DNA of 64,000 nt from Diphasiastrum complanatum (GCA_029204225.1 CM055108.1:25863803-25927802); one strand, 5' to 3'. Positions 44,444 to 56,690 are shown, counted from the first letter of the stretch. The notes: generated by a model from the letters alone, not told the origin. Numbers and translations: made by a program.

Positions 44444-47400
44444 ATGTCTTCAATGGGTTCATCCTTGTTGGAACCAAGTGAAAGATTGACCACTTCAAAT
44501 TATTCAATTTGGAAAATGAGGATGGAGTCTATCTTGATCCTTCAAGACGTGATGGACATAGTTCTTGGCCTTGAAGAAGAACCACAAGTTCTTCAAGAGG
44601 TTTAAAAATACAAAAAGAGAGCTAGGATGGCTCTCCACTACATTAAGATGAATGTCTCTAATGAGATATTGAGGGAGATAGGTACTTGTACAACAGCCAA
44701 AGAAGCTTGGGATTGTCTCAAGACTATCTATGAGGCTAAGAATACCTCTAGGCTTCTCACTCTTAGGAACCAAATCTTTCAAAGTAGCCAAAAGAGTGAT
44801 GAGAGTGCATCTAGTTATGTTTTGAGAGTAAAAGATATTCATAGAGAGCTTGCTTGCATTGGTGATTCCATCAATCAAAATGAGCTAGTTCAAGTCATTC
44901 TCAATGGCTTGAGAAGTGAATTTGATAACCTTGTCCAATCCTATGCCATTAAGGAGGAGCTACCAAGTTTGGAGGCTCTCCAAAGTGTGCTAATTTCAGA
45001 AGAATCAAGACAAGAGTACAAGCTCTTGAGGATGGACAAGCTTTCTCTCACTCATAATGATGGCAAATCTCTCTTTGCCAAGGATAATCACAAAGGGAGG
45101 AGCAAGAACCAACATCAACAATCCTCAAGCAAGGACAAAGTCAAATCCAAAGACAAAGATGAGGAGGAAGATGATTCCTCTAATGCTTCATCATCCAAGC
45201 TCAAGAAGAAGAAGATCAAGTGCTTTTATTGTGGCAAGAAAGGTCATTATGCCACCAATTGCTTCAAAAAGAAGAATCAACTCAAGCAAGCCAATATTAC
45301 CAATGAGAAGGAAGACACTATTGCAAGTGATGGAGAGGGATCTCTTATGGTCTCTAGTTTCTCATCTACTCCTTTCAAGAAGGACGGCCTATGGTATATT
45401 GATAGTGGAGCCTCTTCGCATATGTGTAGCTCCAAGGACTCTTTCTCTTCTATTTCACCTTATGATGGAGTCAAGAAATCAATATACACTGCAAATGATT
45501 TTGAATGTCCTATTGAAGGCATAGGGAACATTCCCTTGAAGCTTGCATCCTCTAAAGTTCTTTCTCTCTCTAGAGCTCTTTATGTACCTAAGCTTACCAA
45601 GAATCTTATTAGTGTTGGCCAATTGTTTGATAATGGCCTTGATGTAAAATTTAATGTTGATACTTGCACTATCAAGAAGAATGATGAGATACTTACATTA
45701 GGATCTAGATTTGGTGGCATCTATAAACTAGATCCAAATGAGTATGTGAATGCTTGTAATGTTGCTCTTGTGGACAAGCTCTCTATGGAGGAATTATGGC
45801 ATAGGAGGTTGGGACATCCCAACTACAAATCCATCCTCTCTATGATCAAAGAATTTAAAGCTATTGGCTTGCCAAAGTCATTCTCCAAGAAGATCAAGCC
45901 TTGTGAGGCTTGTGCTATTGCTAAATCTCACAAAAATCCATTTACAAGATCTTCTATCAAAAGCAAGCATCCTTTGGAGTTAATCCACTCGGATGTGCAT
46001 TTCTCATCAACTACAAGCAAGGGAGGAGCCACTTGTTTTGTTACTTTCATTGATGATTACACAAGATTCACTTGGATATATCTTCTTGCTTCAAAATCTA
46101 TGGTGTTTGATCATTTCCTTATTTTCAAAGCTTATGTAGAGAAGCAATTCTCATTCAAGATTAAAGCTCTTAGAAGTGATGGAGGTGGTGAATATATCTC
46201 CAATAAATTTCAAGATTTTTGTGAGCTTGAAGGCATTAAAAGAGAGTTTTCTTGTGCCTACTCTCCATCTCAAAATGGAGTGGCCGAGAAAAATAATAGA
46301 TCTCTATGTGAATGTGCAAAATCTATGAGAATTGAGGCATCTTTGCCCAAAGATTTTTGGGGAGAAGCCATTAATTGTGCAAATTATCTTTGCAATAGGC
46401 TCCCACATATAGCTCTTGGAGGAAAGTCACCATATGAAATCTGATTTTTGAAGAAGCCTAAGGTTGATCACCTTAGAGTTTTTGGATGCTTATGCTTTGT
46501 CCATATTCCCTTGGAAACAAGGAAGAAGGAAGATCCTAGTGCATGCAAAGGGATCATGGTTGGATACTCATCCACCAAGAAGGCCTATAGAGTCTTTATA
46601 CTCTCTACTTCTCAAGTTATTGAAAGTAGAGATGTTGTCTTTCATGAAGATCAACACTCATCATTTGAAGAGGCCGAGATCAAGAAATCTATGGATGCAT
46701 CATCAATTATTGATTTTGAAGACAATCATGATGTGATGGGGTCGAGATTTGAAGAAGACTCTCCTCGGAGTTTTTCACCAAGAAGATCCATGAGAGATAG
46801 ATCCGAGCCTAAGAGGCTCTCATATGTTGACAAAGGCAAACAAGTGGATCTTGATTCCACTAATTATGTTTTTTATGTCTCTCATGAAGAGCCAAAGAAT
46901 GTACAAGAGGCACTCAATACCAAGGAGTGGTATGATGCCATGAAGCAAGAGTATGATGCATTGATCACCAACAATACTTGGGAGCTTGTGGATCCTCCAT
47001 CCAACAAGCATGTGATTGGTTGCAAGTGGGTATTTCGGATCAAGTTCAATCATGATGGCACTATCAACAAGCATAAAGCAAGATTATGTGCCAAAGGATT
47101 TGCTCAAATCCATGGTCTTGATTATGAGGAGACCTTTGCACCCGTTGCAAAGATGGTGACAATAAGAATTCTTATTTCTCTTGCTTGTTTTTTCAAGTGG
47201 AAGGTGTTCCAATTAGATGTATCCAATGCTTTTCTAAATGGTTATCTTGAGGAGGAGATCTATATGGAACAACCTCAAGGATTCATCAAGGATGAGTCCA
47301 AAGTGTGCTTGCTCTTCAAAAGTCTTTATGGACTCAAGCAAGCACCAAGATCATGGTATTCAAGACTTAACTCTTTTCTTATCTCACTAGGATTTACTCT

Positions 47401-48430
47401 TAGTGACTATGATCCTTCCATGTATCTAAAGTTTGTTGATAGCAATATTGTCATTCTTCTAATTTATGTTGATGACATTATTCTTTGTGGAAGTTGTATC
47501 AATCTAGTTGATGAAACCAAGCTAGCACTTGGATGTGAGTTTAAAATGCAAGATCTAGGAGAGATACATTACATCCTAGGCCTAGAAATTGATCTTTATG
47601 AAAATCATGTCTTTATATGCCAATCTAGATATGCTCACTCTATGTTGAAAAAATTCCATATGGAAAATTCTAAGAGCATAGATACTCCAATGGAGCAAAT
47701 TGTAAAAGATCCTAATAAAGGTGATGAAAGATCCTTTGAGGACATCACACTTTTTAGGAGTCTTGTAGGCTCCTTGATTTGGCTTACCATTACTAGGCCC
47801 GATCTTAGTTTTTGTGTGCACAAATTGAGTCAATTTATGCAAGATCCTAAGATCCATCATTGGAAGATAGCCAAGAGGATCCTAAGATATGTATCTTCAT
47901 CTTGTGATTATGGTCTACTCTATAAAAGTGAAGATCTATCCATTATTGGCTACTCGGATTCGGACTTTGCAAGTGACAAGATGGATCGAAAGTCTATTAG
48001 TGCATACACTATCTTTCTTGGAGGCAATCTAATATCTTGGCTTTCCAAAAAGCAAGATACTATATCTCTCTCTTCATGTGAGGCCGAGTACAAAGCACTC
48101 ACTACAACTACCAAAGAAGTGCTTTGGATCAAGAGGTTATTAATGGAACTAAAGTGCATCAAGGAGGATGATCTACCAATGATCAAGTGTGATAACATCT
48201 CGGCCCAAGCTCTTGCCAATAATCCCAAATTTCATGCAAGAAGCAAGCACATAGAAGTGGCACACCATTTTGTGAGAGAAAAGCTTATTGGAGGAGAAAT
48301 CTATTTGGAGCATGTCAACTCGTCCTCTTGTATTGCTGATCTACTCACCAAGCCTTTGAGCAAAAGTGCTTTCATCAAGCATAGATCTAATCTTGGAGTT
48401 ATATCAAGATCAATGCTCAAATCTTCATAG
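44444..48430 (+). pseudogene. Copia N gag-pol polyprotein, two nonsense codons
   Basis: One frame from ATG 44444 to TAG 48430, stopped only by TAA 44603-44605 and TGA 46442-46444 (the latter where PYEIW is expected). Gag: SERLTTSNYSIWKMRMESIL, knuckle CFYCGKKGHYATNC (about 45220). Protease: YIDSGASSHMC (45400). Pre-integrase: ELWHRRLGHPNY. Integrase: HPLELIHSDVHF, CFVTFIDDYTRFTW, LRSDGGGEY, SPSQNGVAEKNNRSL with all three acidic residues. RT: CKWVFRIKFNHDGTINKHKA, LDVSNAFLNGYLEEEIYMEQ, YVDDIILCG (47467). RNase H: YSDSDFASD, SSCEAEYKALTTTTKEVLW, LLTKPLSKSAFIKHRSNLG. This is the best-preserved retroelement here; all catalytic motifs are intact. Confidence 0.95.
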
Positions 48431-48437
48431 ATAATTT

Positions 48438-48448
48438 TTTAGGAGGAG
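48438..48448 (+). promoter_or_regulatory. Copia N polypurine tract
   Basis: ttttaggaggag directly before the 3' LTR start at 48449; primer for plus-strand DNA. Confidence 0.8.
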
Positions 48449-49141
48449 TGTGAAGAATTGAAAAAGATTATCTATGTTAGATATAGGGGTACATCAAGCA
48501 TCTAGGTGTAGGATGTTGATAGGAATAAATTTGGCATAGATGGCAAATTATGCATTTCCACTTGTAATGCCACTATTGAGCCAAAATAGAGTAAGAGGCT
48601 AAACACTTGCCAATTAGAGTGTAGACAAATGTAAAGTTTTTGTTTGATGAATTCCAAGAGGTCCAATAGGATTTAGAGGTGGAACCTTGTGAGGTCCAAT
48701 AGGAAATTGAGGTGTGCTTGAATATAGTCCAATAGAATTAAGAGGTGCATGGATCAATGATCCAATAGGACCAAGAGGTGACAAAATATGGTTCAATCAT
48801 AGTTAAGCATAGTGATAGCTCGTGGACCTACTAGTATCATTGTACTCCTCATTTTGAAGCTAATTGATTTGGTGATTTCATGGATTTTGTGAGTTATTGG
48901 ATTTCTAGCTTTCTCTCTCTACCCGAGGAGAGCAGCTTGTTTTTACTTAGATTATTTTTTGAATACTTCCCACACGTGTGAGTGAGAGTTGGAAGTGATT
49001 GAATGCATGTAGTAATGTGTTTTTGCCATAGGATTCAAGATTGATCTTGAATCTCAATCTAGTCTTGATCTTGGTGCATCTACACACCTTAGGAGATCAC
49101 AAGTACATGTAGTGGACAGTCCACACGTGTAAAATTCAACA
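48449..49141 (+). repeat. Copia N 3' LTR
   Basis: 693 bp, TGTGAAGAATTG...AAAATTCAACA, followed by the AAAAA duplication. Bases 48449-48850 match the 5' LTR; 48851-49141 do not match anything at the 5' end that I can see. Confidence 0.8.
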
Positions 49142-49146
49142 AAAAA

Positions 49147-49796
49147 CAAATCCAGATGTTCATTTACTGGTGTCAATATCGCCTACCCAATTTGCATCTG
49201 TATATCCACGAAGAGTATGGATATTGGATCTATAAATGTAATAAAGAATTTAGCACTAAGTAGTGATGGTGTTTGCATTGGGCCACATATATCAGTATGT
49301 ACAATGCCTAGCAAATCTTTAGAGATATGTCTCTAATTTGACTTAAATGGTCTTCTTGCAAGCTTTGAAAAATAGGAGGGTCGACAATTGGATAGTCTAA
49401 ATCAAGAACTGAAGAACGTCTAGACATGTTACCTATCGATACATAATTAAGGTGACCAAGTCTATAATGTCACATCCATCCTTTATTAACAGATGCTGAA
49501 CTACTTAAAGGACAATCAGTTACAAAGTTAAAATGACTAAGCCTATAGAGAAATCCTTTCTCTTTCCGAGTGCAAAGATCCTTTTGCTTTTATCAAGAAT
49601 CCGACATGAATCTACCTGAAACTCTATCTTATGTCCTAAATCTGTAATTCGACTGACCACAACAAATTTGTCCTCAAGTTTGGGACATACAACACATTTG
49701 GTATCAGTTTTGACAGTCCATTATGAAGATTCATTCTAACAATTCCTTCACCTTCAATGCTCTAAATCCTCTTCAAAGAATCAGAGAGTAAAACTA
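49147..49796 (-). pseudogene. Copia M: protease/pre-integrase remnants and start of RNase H
   Basis: Minus strand from the primer site: GEGIVRMNLHNGLSKL, VLYVPNLRTNLL (pre-integrase), GHLNYVSIGNMSRRSSVLDL, a scrap reading FITFID, and TDANWVGDIDTSK then a stop and TSGFVF (RNase H). Gag, most of integrase and all of RT are missing, so M had lost its middle before N arrived. Closest in this window to copia G. Confidence 0.8.
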
Positions 49797-49810
49797 CTAC
49801 TTTGATACCA
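49797..49810 (-). promoter_or_regulatory. Copia M primer binding site
   Basis: Minus strand TGGTATCAAAGTAG, directly after the LTR end ...CCCAACA; initiator-Met type with one change. Confidence 0.8.
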
Positions 49811-50619
49811 TGTTGGGATTCGGTGTCTACGCCCGTCATGATAGAGCGAAGTGAGCGAAATTCTTGGTGCATGCAATTATGTCTATTGGATTCAGACCGA
49901 CTTTGACAAATCGAAGTTTGCCCTACTTGATCACGGCTTCAAAGTCACCGGATCGACAAATTCGATTCCATAGTCATGCACAAATTATCTGGGTTTTGGA
50001 TTTAGCTTTGCGGAAACGTTTTAGGTGCGATGATTAGAACGACCAATTGACGTATGCTATCAATCATATGAATAGTTTAATCTATGAATAAGTTTATCTG
50101 CAAGCATGAACCTATCTAAACATAAATAAAGTAAGCATTCAACATACACGACTCTGATTGTTGGAACATTGATTATTTACTCGTGTAGAGAATACAGTCT
50201 AAATGCAAATAGAGTCGCATTCTTTCTGAGTCAATACTCCATGATAACAGAGTGAAAGAACAAAATAATTGTGCTCTGGATGTTCAATGTTCATGACAGA
50301 GCTTAACCAAAACAACTGATAAGTCACTGGCTATATACACATGGTTAAATGATTAAAAGAATGGTTCGTCTATACTTTACAATTAGGATTAAGGCACTAT
50401 GTGCTGTTGGTAGTCACCTTCGGCCAATATCTGGAGATTTTGTCTGGTTGTGATGAAGGTACTTGTTGATCCGTCGATAGTTGGATGGCGGCCGATTGTT
50501 CGGTGATGGCCGAACTATCGAGTATGGTGGTCGATTGTTCGGTGATGGCCGAACTATCGAATTTGGTCAGATGGTCCAAGATGAAGGATGGCCAAACTAT
50601 CAAGTATGGCTGAACAATC
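49811..50619 (-). repeat. Copia M 5' LTR, outer end cut by copia G
   Basis: The inner end is CCCAACA (minus strand). The outer part holds a 39-bp tandem repeat at 50491-50569 (units gccgattgttcggtgatggc... and gtcgattgttcggtgatggc...), with a weaker third copy to about 50617. No outer TG edge is visible before the copia G LTR at 50620. Confidence 0.7.
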
Positions 50620-51659
50620 TGTTGGATTATTTTCTTACTAATTGACTAATCGACATTTTAATCTTCATCCAACTTTTATCTAGGCCTGCAGATTTTTCAT
50701 GTTTTTATACAGTCTACATAACCACTCAAAAACGGCTCACAGTATCGACATTTTTGAGATTTTTGTCTTTTGGGATTTTCTCTCCTTTGGCTTTCTCACA
50801 AAATGCCAGATGCCTCAAATGTTAAGGAAATGACATTGGCGAAGACCTTCGCAATTTTTGCATGATAGTTTACATTCATTTTTGTAGAGTTACAGTTTAC
50901 ATTTAAATCTGCAGATAGATTGTTTACGACCAAAGCCATGGACTTGCATTAATTCATCAGCAAGTAATTTCTAAAAAGTCCTAACTGGATGGATGCCAGC
51001 ACATCACAACCAACTGGATGACGCATTTGATGACCTAATTGCTTAGTATAAATAGTTGTTCATATTCCTACATCTGAAGTATTGAAGCACGAAGATAAAT
51101 CATCAAGTATTGAATAGTTATCGTGCTCTCTCTCAAGCCTGCGGGCTTGGATACTCTTGAGCATTCTAGCTCGGTTCTTTAGAGTTGCTTAGAGATTGCT
51201 ATTGTGCTTACTGCTTATCAGCATTGCGCTTGATTCTGACTTATATTTAGCCGCTCAAAGATAGTTTAGAGTACGTGGCCTCGATCCACAAACTTGTTGT
51301 ACTCATTTACATCTGTTTCATTTTCATATTGAATCAATACTATCTCCTTATTGCATTCAAGTTTGTCTCAGAATGTATGCATTTCTGTAGTTCTTCGTGA
51401 TTGATTATTTGTCTTATAATTCAATGCTTAACATTTGGCTACGTAATCACTGTAGTACTAATGTTTTTCAAAGCTAGTTACTATAAACTTGAACGTGATT
51501 TCTATCATTATTGTTTTGTTCGAAATTGATAGGCGTAGTCATGCATAGAGAAAGAGAAAGATAGTTTATTCCGCTGTGCACGATAAGTTTTAATTCTTGT
51601 CGTTCGAATTCTTTTTATTTGATTCTATCAACCTATTATTTACACACCTCTTTCCAACA
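50620..51659 (+). repeat. Copia G 5' LTR
   Basis: 1,040 bp, TGTTGGATTATTTTC...CTCTTTCCAACA, with matching TGTTGG/CCAACA ends. Related to the copia H piece at 15.9-16.5 kb and to the copia F LTR. Confidence 0.85.
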
Positions 51660-51675
51660 TGGTATCAAAGCATTG
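51660..51675 (+). promoter_or_regulatory. Copia G primer binding site
   Basis: TGGTATCAAAGCATTG, initiator-Met tRNA type, directly at the LTR end. Confidence 0.85.
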
Positions 51676-51830
51676 ATTCTTCAAGGCCTAATACAATATT
51701 AGAGCACAAGCTCTTGATATCTTTTGCAATATCAAATTATTCTTCAGTTTGAATCAAGTTGTTTTGGTATCGAAGAATTGATTTCCACAGCACGATATCT
51801 CTCTTAACGTTGATAGACTAAAGTTCTAGA

Positions 51831-53380
51831 TGGATTCTCAAAGTAAAGCAGGTCTTATCGCAGACAAGCTGAATGGATCCAATTATCATTTATGGAAATT
51901 TAAGATGAAGACCTTGCAAATCGCCAACAAGTTGTGAGATGTTACAAGTATCGAAGTGAAACAAAAGACGACATATAATACTCGAAATGGAAATCGAATG
52001 ATGGTAAAGCTTTCACGTTTATTATTCTCAATATATCAGATACTCAAATTGGCCATGTAGCTGAAGCCAGAACTTCGAAAGAAGTTTGAGACATCATGAG
52101 TTCACTATATGATGTGAGATATGTAACTATCAAGTTACATCTTCGAAGAAAATTCTTTACACTCAATATGTCGAATAGTGATTCTCTTCAGAATCATATT
52201 AACCAGTTTAAAAATCTCTTACAACAGATGGTCGTTGTTAAATCAGCCATAGATGATCAAGATGCAATTATGACATTGTTTTCGAGTCTGCCCTCTACAT
52301 GTGAGAACTGGGTGATGATCATCACGACAATCTCAAATCTAACTCTTACCAGAGTTATCACTATGTTGCTGCAAGAAGATAATTGAAGAAGTCAAGACAC
52401 TCTGTCTACCTCTTTGTCTCATGCTCTATATGTCAACAAGGGCTCGAAACGACAGAAGCACAAAAGCTCCAAACATTCTACATCGAATCAAAAACTGACT
52501 CAAAGTCAAGAACAATCATTGAATTCACATTCGTCGAAAAAGAAGATGCTTTGCACGTATTGCAAGCGCAATAACCATGAGATCCAGGATTGCCGAATTT
52601 TCAAAGCAAAGAAATAGCCAAGCAACCTGATCAAAAAGCAAATACAGTTACATCATCTCCTGAAGTCGAAATGGACGAAGGCGCTTTTATGGTCAAAGAA
52701 AATATGCGAATTTGAAAGATTTGTGGTTTCTGATTTTCAAAGATACTCAACATATGACCAATCATCATGAGATTTTACATTCCTATATATGCCTTTCAGC
52801 ACAAAGAAGTATGTTCATCTTGGTGATGATAGCACTCACACTATCGAAGGTGAAGGTACTGTAAGATTGAGGTTCCAACATGATCAATTCAAACTACTGT
52901 CAAAAGTCTTGTATGTTCCTAACTCTCTACAAATCTGTTATCAGTAAGTAGAATTACAGATTTAGGTCATAAGGTGGAGTTTGAGTCTGTCAATGCAGAA
53001 TTATCGATAGGAGTAATAAAAGTCTTGCACTCGGCAAGAGACATGTATACTTATATAGATTGGCACATTGTTATTTGATTTTAGTCAAGCCTTGAAAACC
53101 TCTGTTCTTGTCAATAAAGCATTACTATGGCATCATTTCTTAGGACACTTGAATTATGCATATGTTTCGAACATGTCCAGAAAATCCCTTGCACTTGATC
53201 TCGGCTATCCTTCTAGCAAAGTCGATCTCCCTGTCTGTCATAGCTGCATCCTTGGAAAGCAGACTAGGATTCCTTTTAGATTGAGTCATAGGCATGCAGG
53301 AAAAGGTATGAGTGGTTTAGATCAGAAGAATACCAAGATTTGTAGAAAAATGTTTGGATCGAAATTATCGAAGAAATGAA
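51831..53380 (+). pseudogene. Copia G gag and pre-integrase region, truncated
   Basis: Gag opens MDSQSKAGLIADKLNGSNYH at 51831. Then come KLHLRRKFFTLNMSNSDSLQ, SLPSTCENWVMIITT and the zinc knuckle CTYCKRNNHEIQDC (about 52544-52585). The protease site itself is lost to frameshifts near 52730; pre-integrase follows (WHHFLGHLNYAYVSNMSRKS, CHSCILGKQTRIPF). Coding ends near 53300-53380 as the helicase-relic region begins, with no integrase core, RT or 3' LTR. Stops at 51936 and 52090 and several frameshifts inactivate it. Confidence 0.85.
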
Positions 53381-53479
53381 ATGTTGTTCCACATGTGGAA
53401 ATACGAATTTATTCAACAAAGAACGTAATAAAAAATTTTAGAATTCGAATCAAAATGTCCCACCATATGCAATAGCTAA

Positions 53480-55130
53480 TATATTTTTTTTCAAAAAATA
53501 TATATATACAAATAATGACCAAATGAGAGAACGACAACTTTGAGTCATGATAACAAGGATCGATCATGTTTTACAGAATGCATATTACGTAATTTCATTA
53601 GAAATGAAAAAGATATTGAATGTTATGTTCAAGATTATTCAAATAAACAAATGCTTCAAGATGAACAACAACAACAAATTGTGAGTATCTTATTGCAACA
53701 AAAACCATTTTCTTGCGAGCCATAATTTCAAGTTATATTCGATCAAAAAGATAACGCTCGGATATCATTAACAAATGATATAAAAAACATGTTAGGCTTT
53801 TTCACATGAATTTGAATTCTTTGAAAATTCCTCATTGACAATTGAACAAGAAAATGCCCTCTCCATTTTGATGTCAGAGCGGTCAGGTTTGTTTGTATTA
53901 TCAAGTACACCAAAAAGTGGAAAAAACGTGTCTAATAAAATATCTAACATTCTCACTTGAAAAAATGAACAAGTCTGTCTTATTATGTGCTACTACTAGT
54001 GTAGTTGCATCTAGGCTTAATAAACGTGCATTAACAGTGACAACTTATTTTCGATCCCCAATAATGCTTTATATATATGAAACTTGATGCCGACTAACAA
54101 ACGTTACAAATCAATACTTACTGCTAATATCATTATTATTGACGAAATGTCTATGATGAATGCTCAAACATTACAACTTGTCATACATCAGATAAATAAA
54201 ATAAAATAAAATCCATATCGTATGCCTTTCCAAAAATTTCATCCTCTTATTAGTAGATGATTATGCACAACTACCAGCAATATGTAAACATAAGATCTGC
54301 AACTTGACCTCTTCCCTTTGGAAATGAGAATGTTGCCAGATAATTTTGATTTTAAAGGCCTATTTTTTATGACAAGGCTTCAGGCTATGACAAATATTAA
54401 ACACTTTGGGTGGATCGGAACAAATAAACCTAGCCACAATTATGTTCAATATGTCACATTTCCACATCTTTGTATTGAAAAATGGTAATTCAAATTCATT
54501 TGACTTATTCAATTCGACCAAACAAGTAATTTCGGAAGAACCAGTCCTTCAAATGATTAGCTCTAACGTGACAATAATATGCACACATAAAAAAAATGTC
54601 AAAAGATATAACAAATATGCTTAAAAAAAAATCTTTGAACAACATAACATCATAAATGTGACTTACATTATGTTATCTTGAGTCACAACATGAGAAAACA
54701 TATTCCTTATACACAAATTATGTTATCTCGAGTCACAACACGAGAGAACATATTCCTTACATGCAAATTAAGACCTGTAGATTTTGATCCAACATCAACA
54801 ATTATAAATCAAACAAACAATTGACACTCACAATATAGACCTATTTCAAATCAATAGATTTTTGTATAATATATGAAACAAAAAACATATTTCATTATTT
54901 ATAATTTAAGTTTACGAAAAAATGTTGAATTCAATAGGAGAAGCTTTTTTGCGAGTTTCAAGAATTTGTTTTTTTTAATCAAAAATTTATCGATGATTAT
55001 GCAATTTTACTTGTTCCTCAAAATATGGGCTCAAAATGGGCCCTGTAAGAAATTTCATTTTAGAGAGAGGTTACATAGAGAGAGAATGCTAACAGGTAAC
55101 TTTTGGTCGTCATTTTTTGAGTTTTTGGCC
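53480..55130 (+). pseudogene. PIF1-like DNA helicase relic
   Basis: Superfamily 1B helicase motifs in order across three frames: LTIEQENALSILMSERSGLF followed by a decayed Walker A, STPKSGKN (about 53904-53927); LLCATTSVVASRLNKRALTV (motif Ia, near 53980); IIIIDEMSMMNAQTL (Walker B, 54141-54158); LLLVDDYAQLPAICK (motif III, near 54250-54294), normally GDxxQLPP; then a frame with TIICTHKKNVKRYNK (near 54570). The C-terminal part near 55000 is weak. PIF1-type helicases are carried by Helitrons, Maverick-type elements and large DNA viruses as well as by host genomes. Many frameshifts and stops make it dead, and it lies 300 bases upstream of a P1 copy. Confidence 0.75.
54668..54767. repeat. 50-bp tandem duplication
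   Basis: Units 54668-54717 and 54718-54767 begin ttatgttatc and end (c/g)caaa, with a few differences. The unit is not a multiple of three, so it shifts the helicase frame. Confidence 0.85.
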
Positions 55131-55436
55131 TTGCCTCATGTTTAACTAGTATGGTTAACTTCAGACATTAGTTAGTTAAGCATGTAATGTAATAACTTCT
55201 CTGCATGCTCATTTCAAAATTCAGGGCTAGAGCTTTAAGATTGAAAATCTTGGTGTGCTCACTGCAAAAATTGAAGTGAGAGTAGCAAAACTTTTAAAAT
55301 CTTTCTATGCTTATAGTGAAATATGAGGTGGGACGATTTTTCAACGCGACATAGACATTACAAAAGTAAGGTATGCTAGATCTATTCATGTTGACTTATT
55401 GTAGTTTAAAGCATTTACGGATTGTAGCTTTCAACA

Positions 55437-55930
55437 ATGGCAATGTTCCATTTGCATGTTGCACTTCCTATGGAATGCACTCCAATTATTAAAAAAACAT
55501 TGAAAGTTAAGAGAATGTTGCTACAATAGTTAGAGAATTGAGAATGAATAATCATAAGAATATAGATTTGTGGGTGGATGGATCAATTTATCCTGATGAT
55601 CCAGCTACCGGTTTGTGTCTAGATTTTAAGTCCGTAACTCATTTTCTCAGATTTGTATGTGAAGGAAATAGTGGATTACTTGGATATTGTCAAAGGTTGC
55701 GTGATATTGCAATGCATAGCATATCTTGTCTTAATCAGCAACTACAATTTGCTAATCAATAATTACAACGTGCAAATCAACAATTGCATCATTATGTGCA
55801 ACACACTAGTGCTGAAAACAATGCACTCAAGCATGCTATGTCAGAGTTGAATGCTACAGTCCCTACTCTTTGGGGATCAAACCAAGAAATGTTAGAATCC
55901 ATGGAAAAGTTGCGATCCGAGAGTTTAAAA
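55437..55930 (+). pseudogene. P1' : second copy of the P1 gene, N-terminal exon
   Basis: ATG at 55437 (or 55443) gives MFHLHVALP, matching the P1 start (KYHLHIDLP). After a frameshift near 55520 it reads DLWVDGSIYPDDP (55565), FKSVTHFLRFVCEGNSGLLG, YCQRLRD, the same order as P1. A Gln/Asn-rich coiled coil follows (QQLQFANQ, stop, LQRANQQLHH), where P1 also has a coiled coil. Coding similarity ends near 55930 without reaching the exon 2 motifs. It lies 300 bases after the helicase relic on the same strand. Confidence 0.75.
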
Positions 55931-56690
55931 TCTGCTACCTTGCCATCTTCGACGGATTTCTCCACCGATTTGCTGTCCATTTTGCTGATTGTCCGGCATC
56001 GTACTTCATCACCATTTTCCATGGTTTTTCCATAATTTTGTAGGACATTTGTAGATCTTACTAGTTGTTGCCCAGCATCCATTTTCAGTTTGGATCTTCA
56101 GCTTTCTCTCTCCACTTGTTTTGTAGATTATCACTATCGTCTGGCACCCTACACCTACTGCCCATTTTCCAGCTCACCATCACCTACTTCCAACACCCTG
56201 TGTTGGCCACAACTCAACCTATTTGAAATCTTTCCCAGCCCACCCCTCATTGCATTGTCTCCACCTTCTTTTTACTAATTTTTGAGCTTTGCTTGCTGGC
56301 CACCTAACCCTCTCTTTTTGGCACTCACCTTCCTCGCTTGGCTTCCAGCCATATACTCCACTACTTGCTACTTATTTCTCTCATTATTTGGTTGCTTTTG
56401 CAGGCCCCTCTTATCTCTATTAGGTGGTTGCCCAGTAGCTCTCCATTTTACTATCATTCTCAGCATGCTTTACGATTATCGTTGCGAGATACTACTTACA
56501 CTAATTGTCATTTCTCTCTTTTCTTTTTTCTTTGACAGGCTTTTTCACGTCTTTTCATTGGTGTACCTATTGTGACGACTTATGTCCTCTCCTTTAGTTC
56601 GTCCACTTGTTTAGCATCATGCATAGCTTAATCTTGTGTATTCTTTTCCGTTACTTTTAATTTTTTTTTTTACCATGACTTCTGATTTTC
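55931..56690 (+). other. Pyrimidine-rich stretch, probable retroelement leader
   Basis: C/T-rich with hydrophobic-looking frames (56282-56575) that are products of base composition. It leads into a gag-like frame at 56691 and so is probably a gypsy leader. No LTR edge or primer site recognised. Confidence 0.35.

Larger units (their letters stand above)
43333..49141 (+). mobile_element. Copia element N, nearly complete, inserted in copia M
   Basis: 5.8 kb with TG..CA ends and a perfect AAAAA target duplication (43328-43332 and 49142-49146). Removing it restores the copia M RNase H frame. It has a 1,328-residue polyprotein frame with only two stop codons. The first 400 bases of its two LTRs are nearly identical, so the insertion is probably among the youngest here. 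Confidence 0.9.

Noticed and set aside
56282-56575. Possible membrane protein with many Leu and Phe
   Set aside because: The whole 56.0-56.6 kb stretch is pyrimidine-rich; hydrophobic frames appear in more than one phase, so composition explains them.
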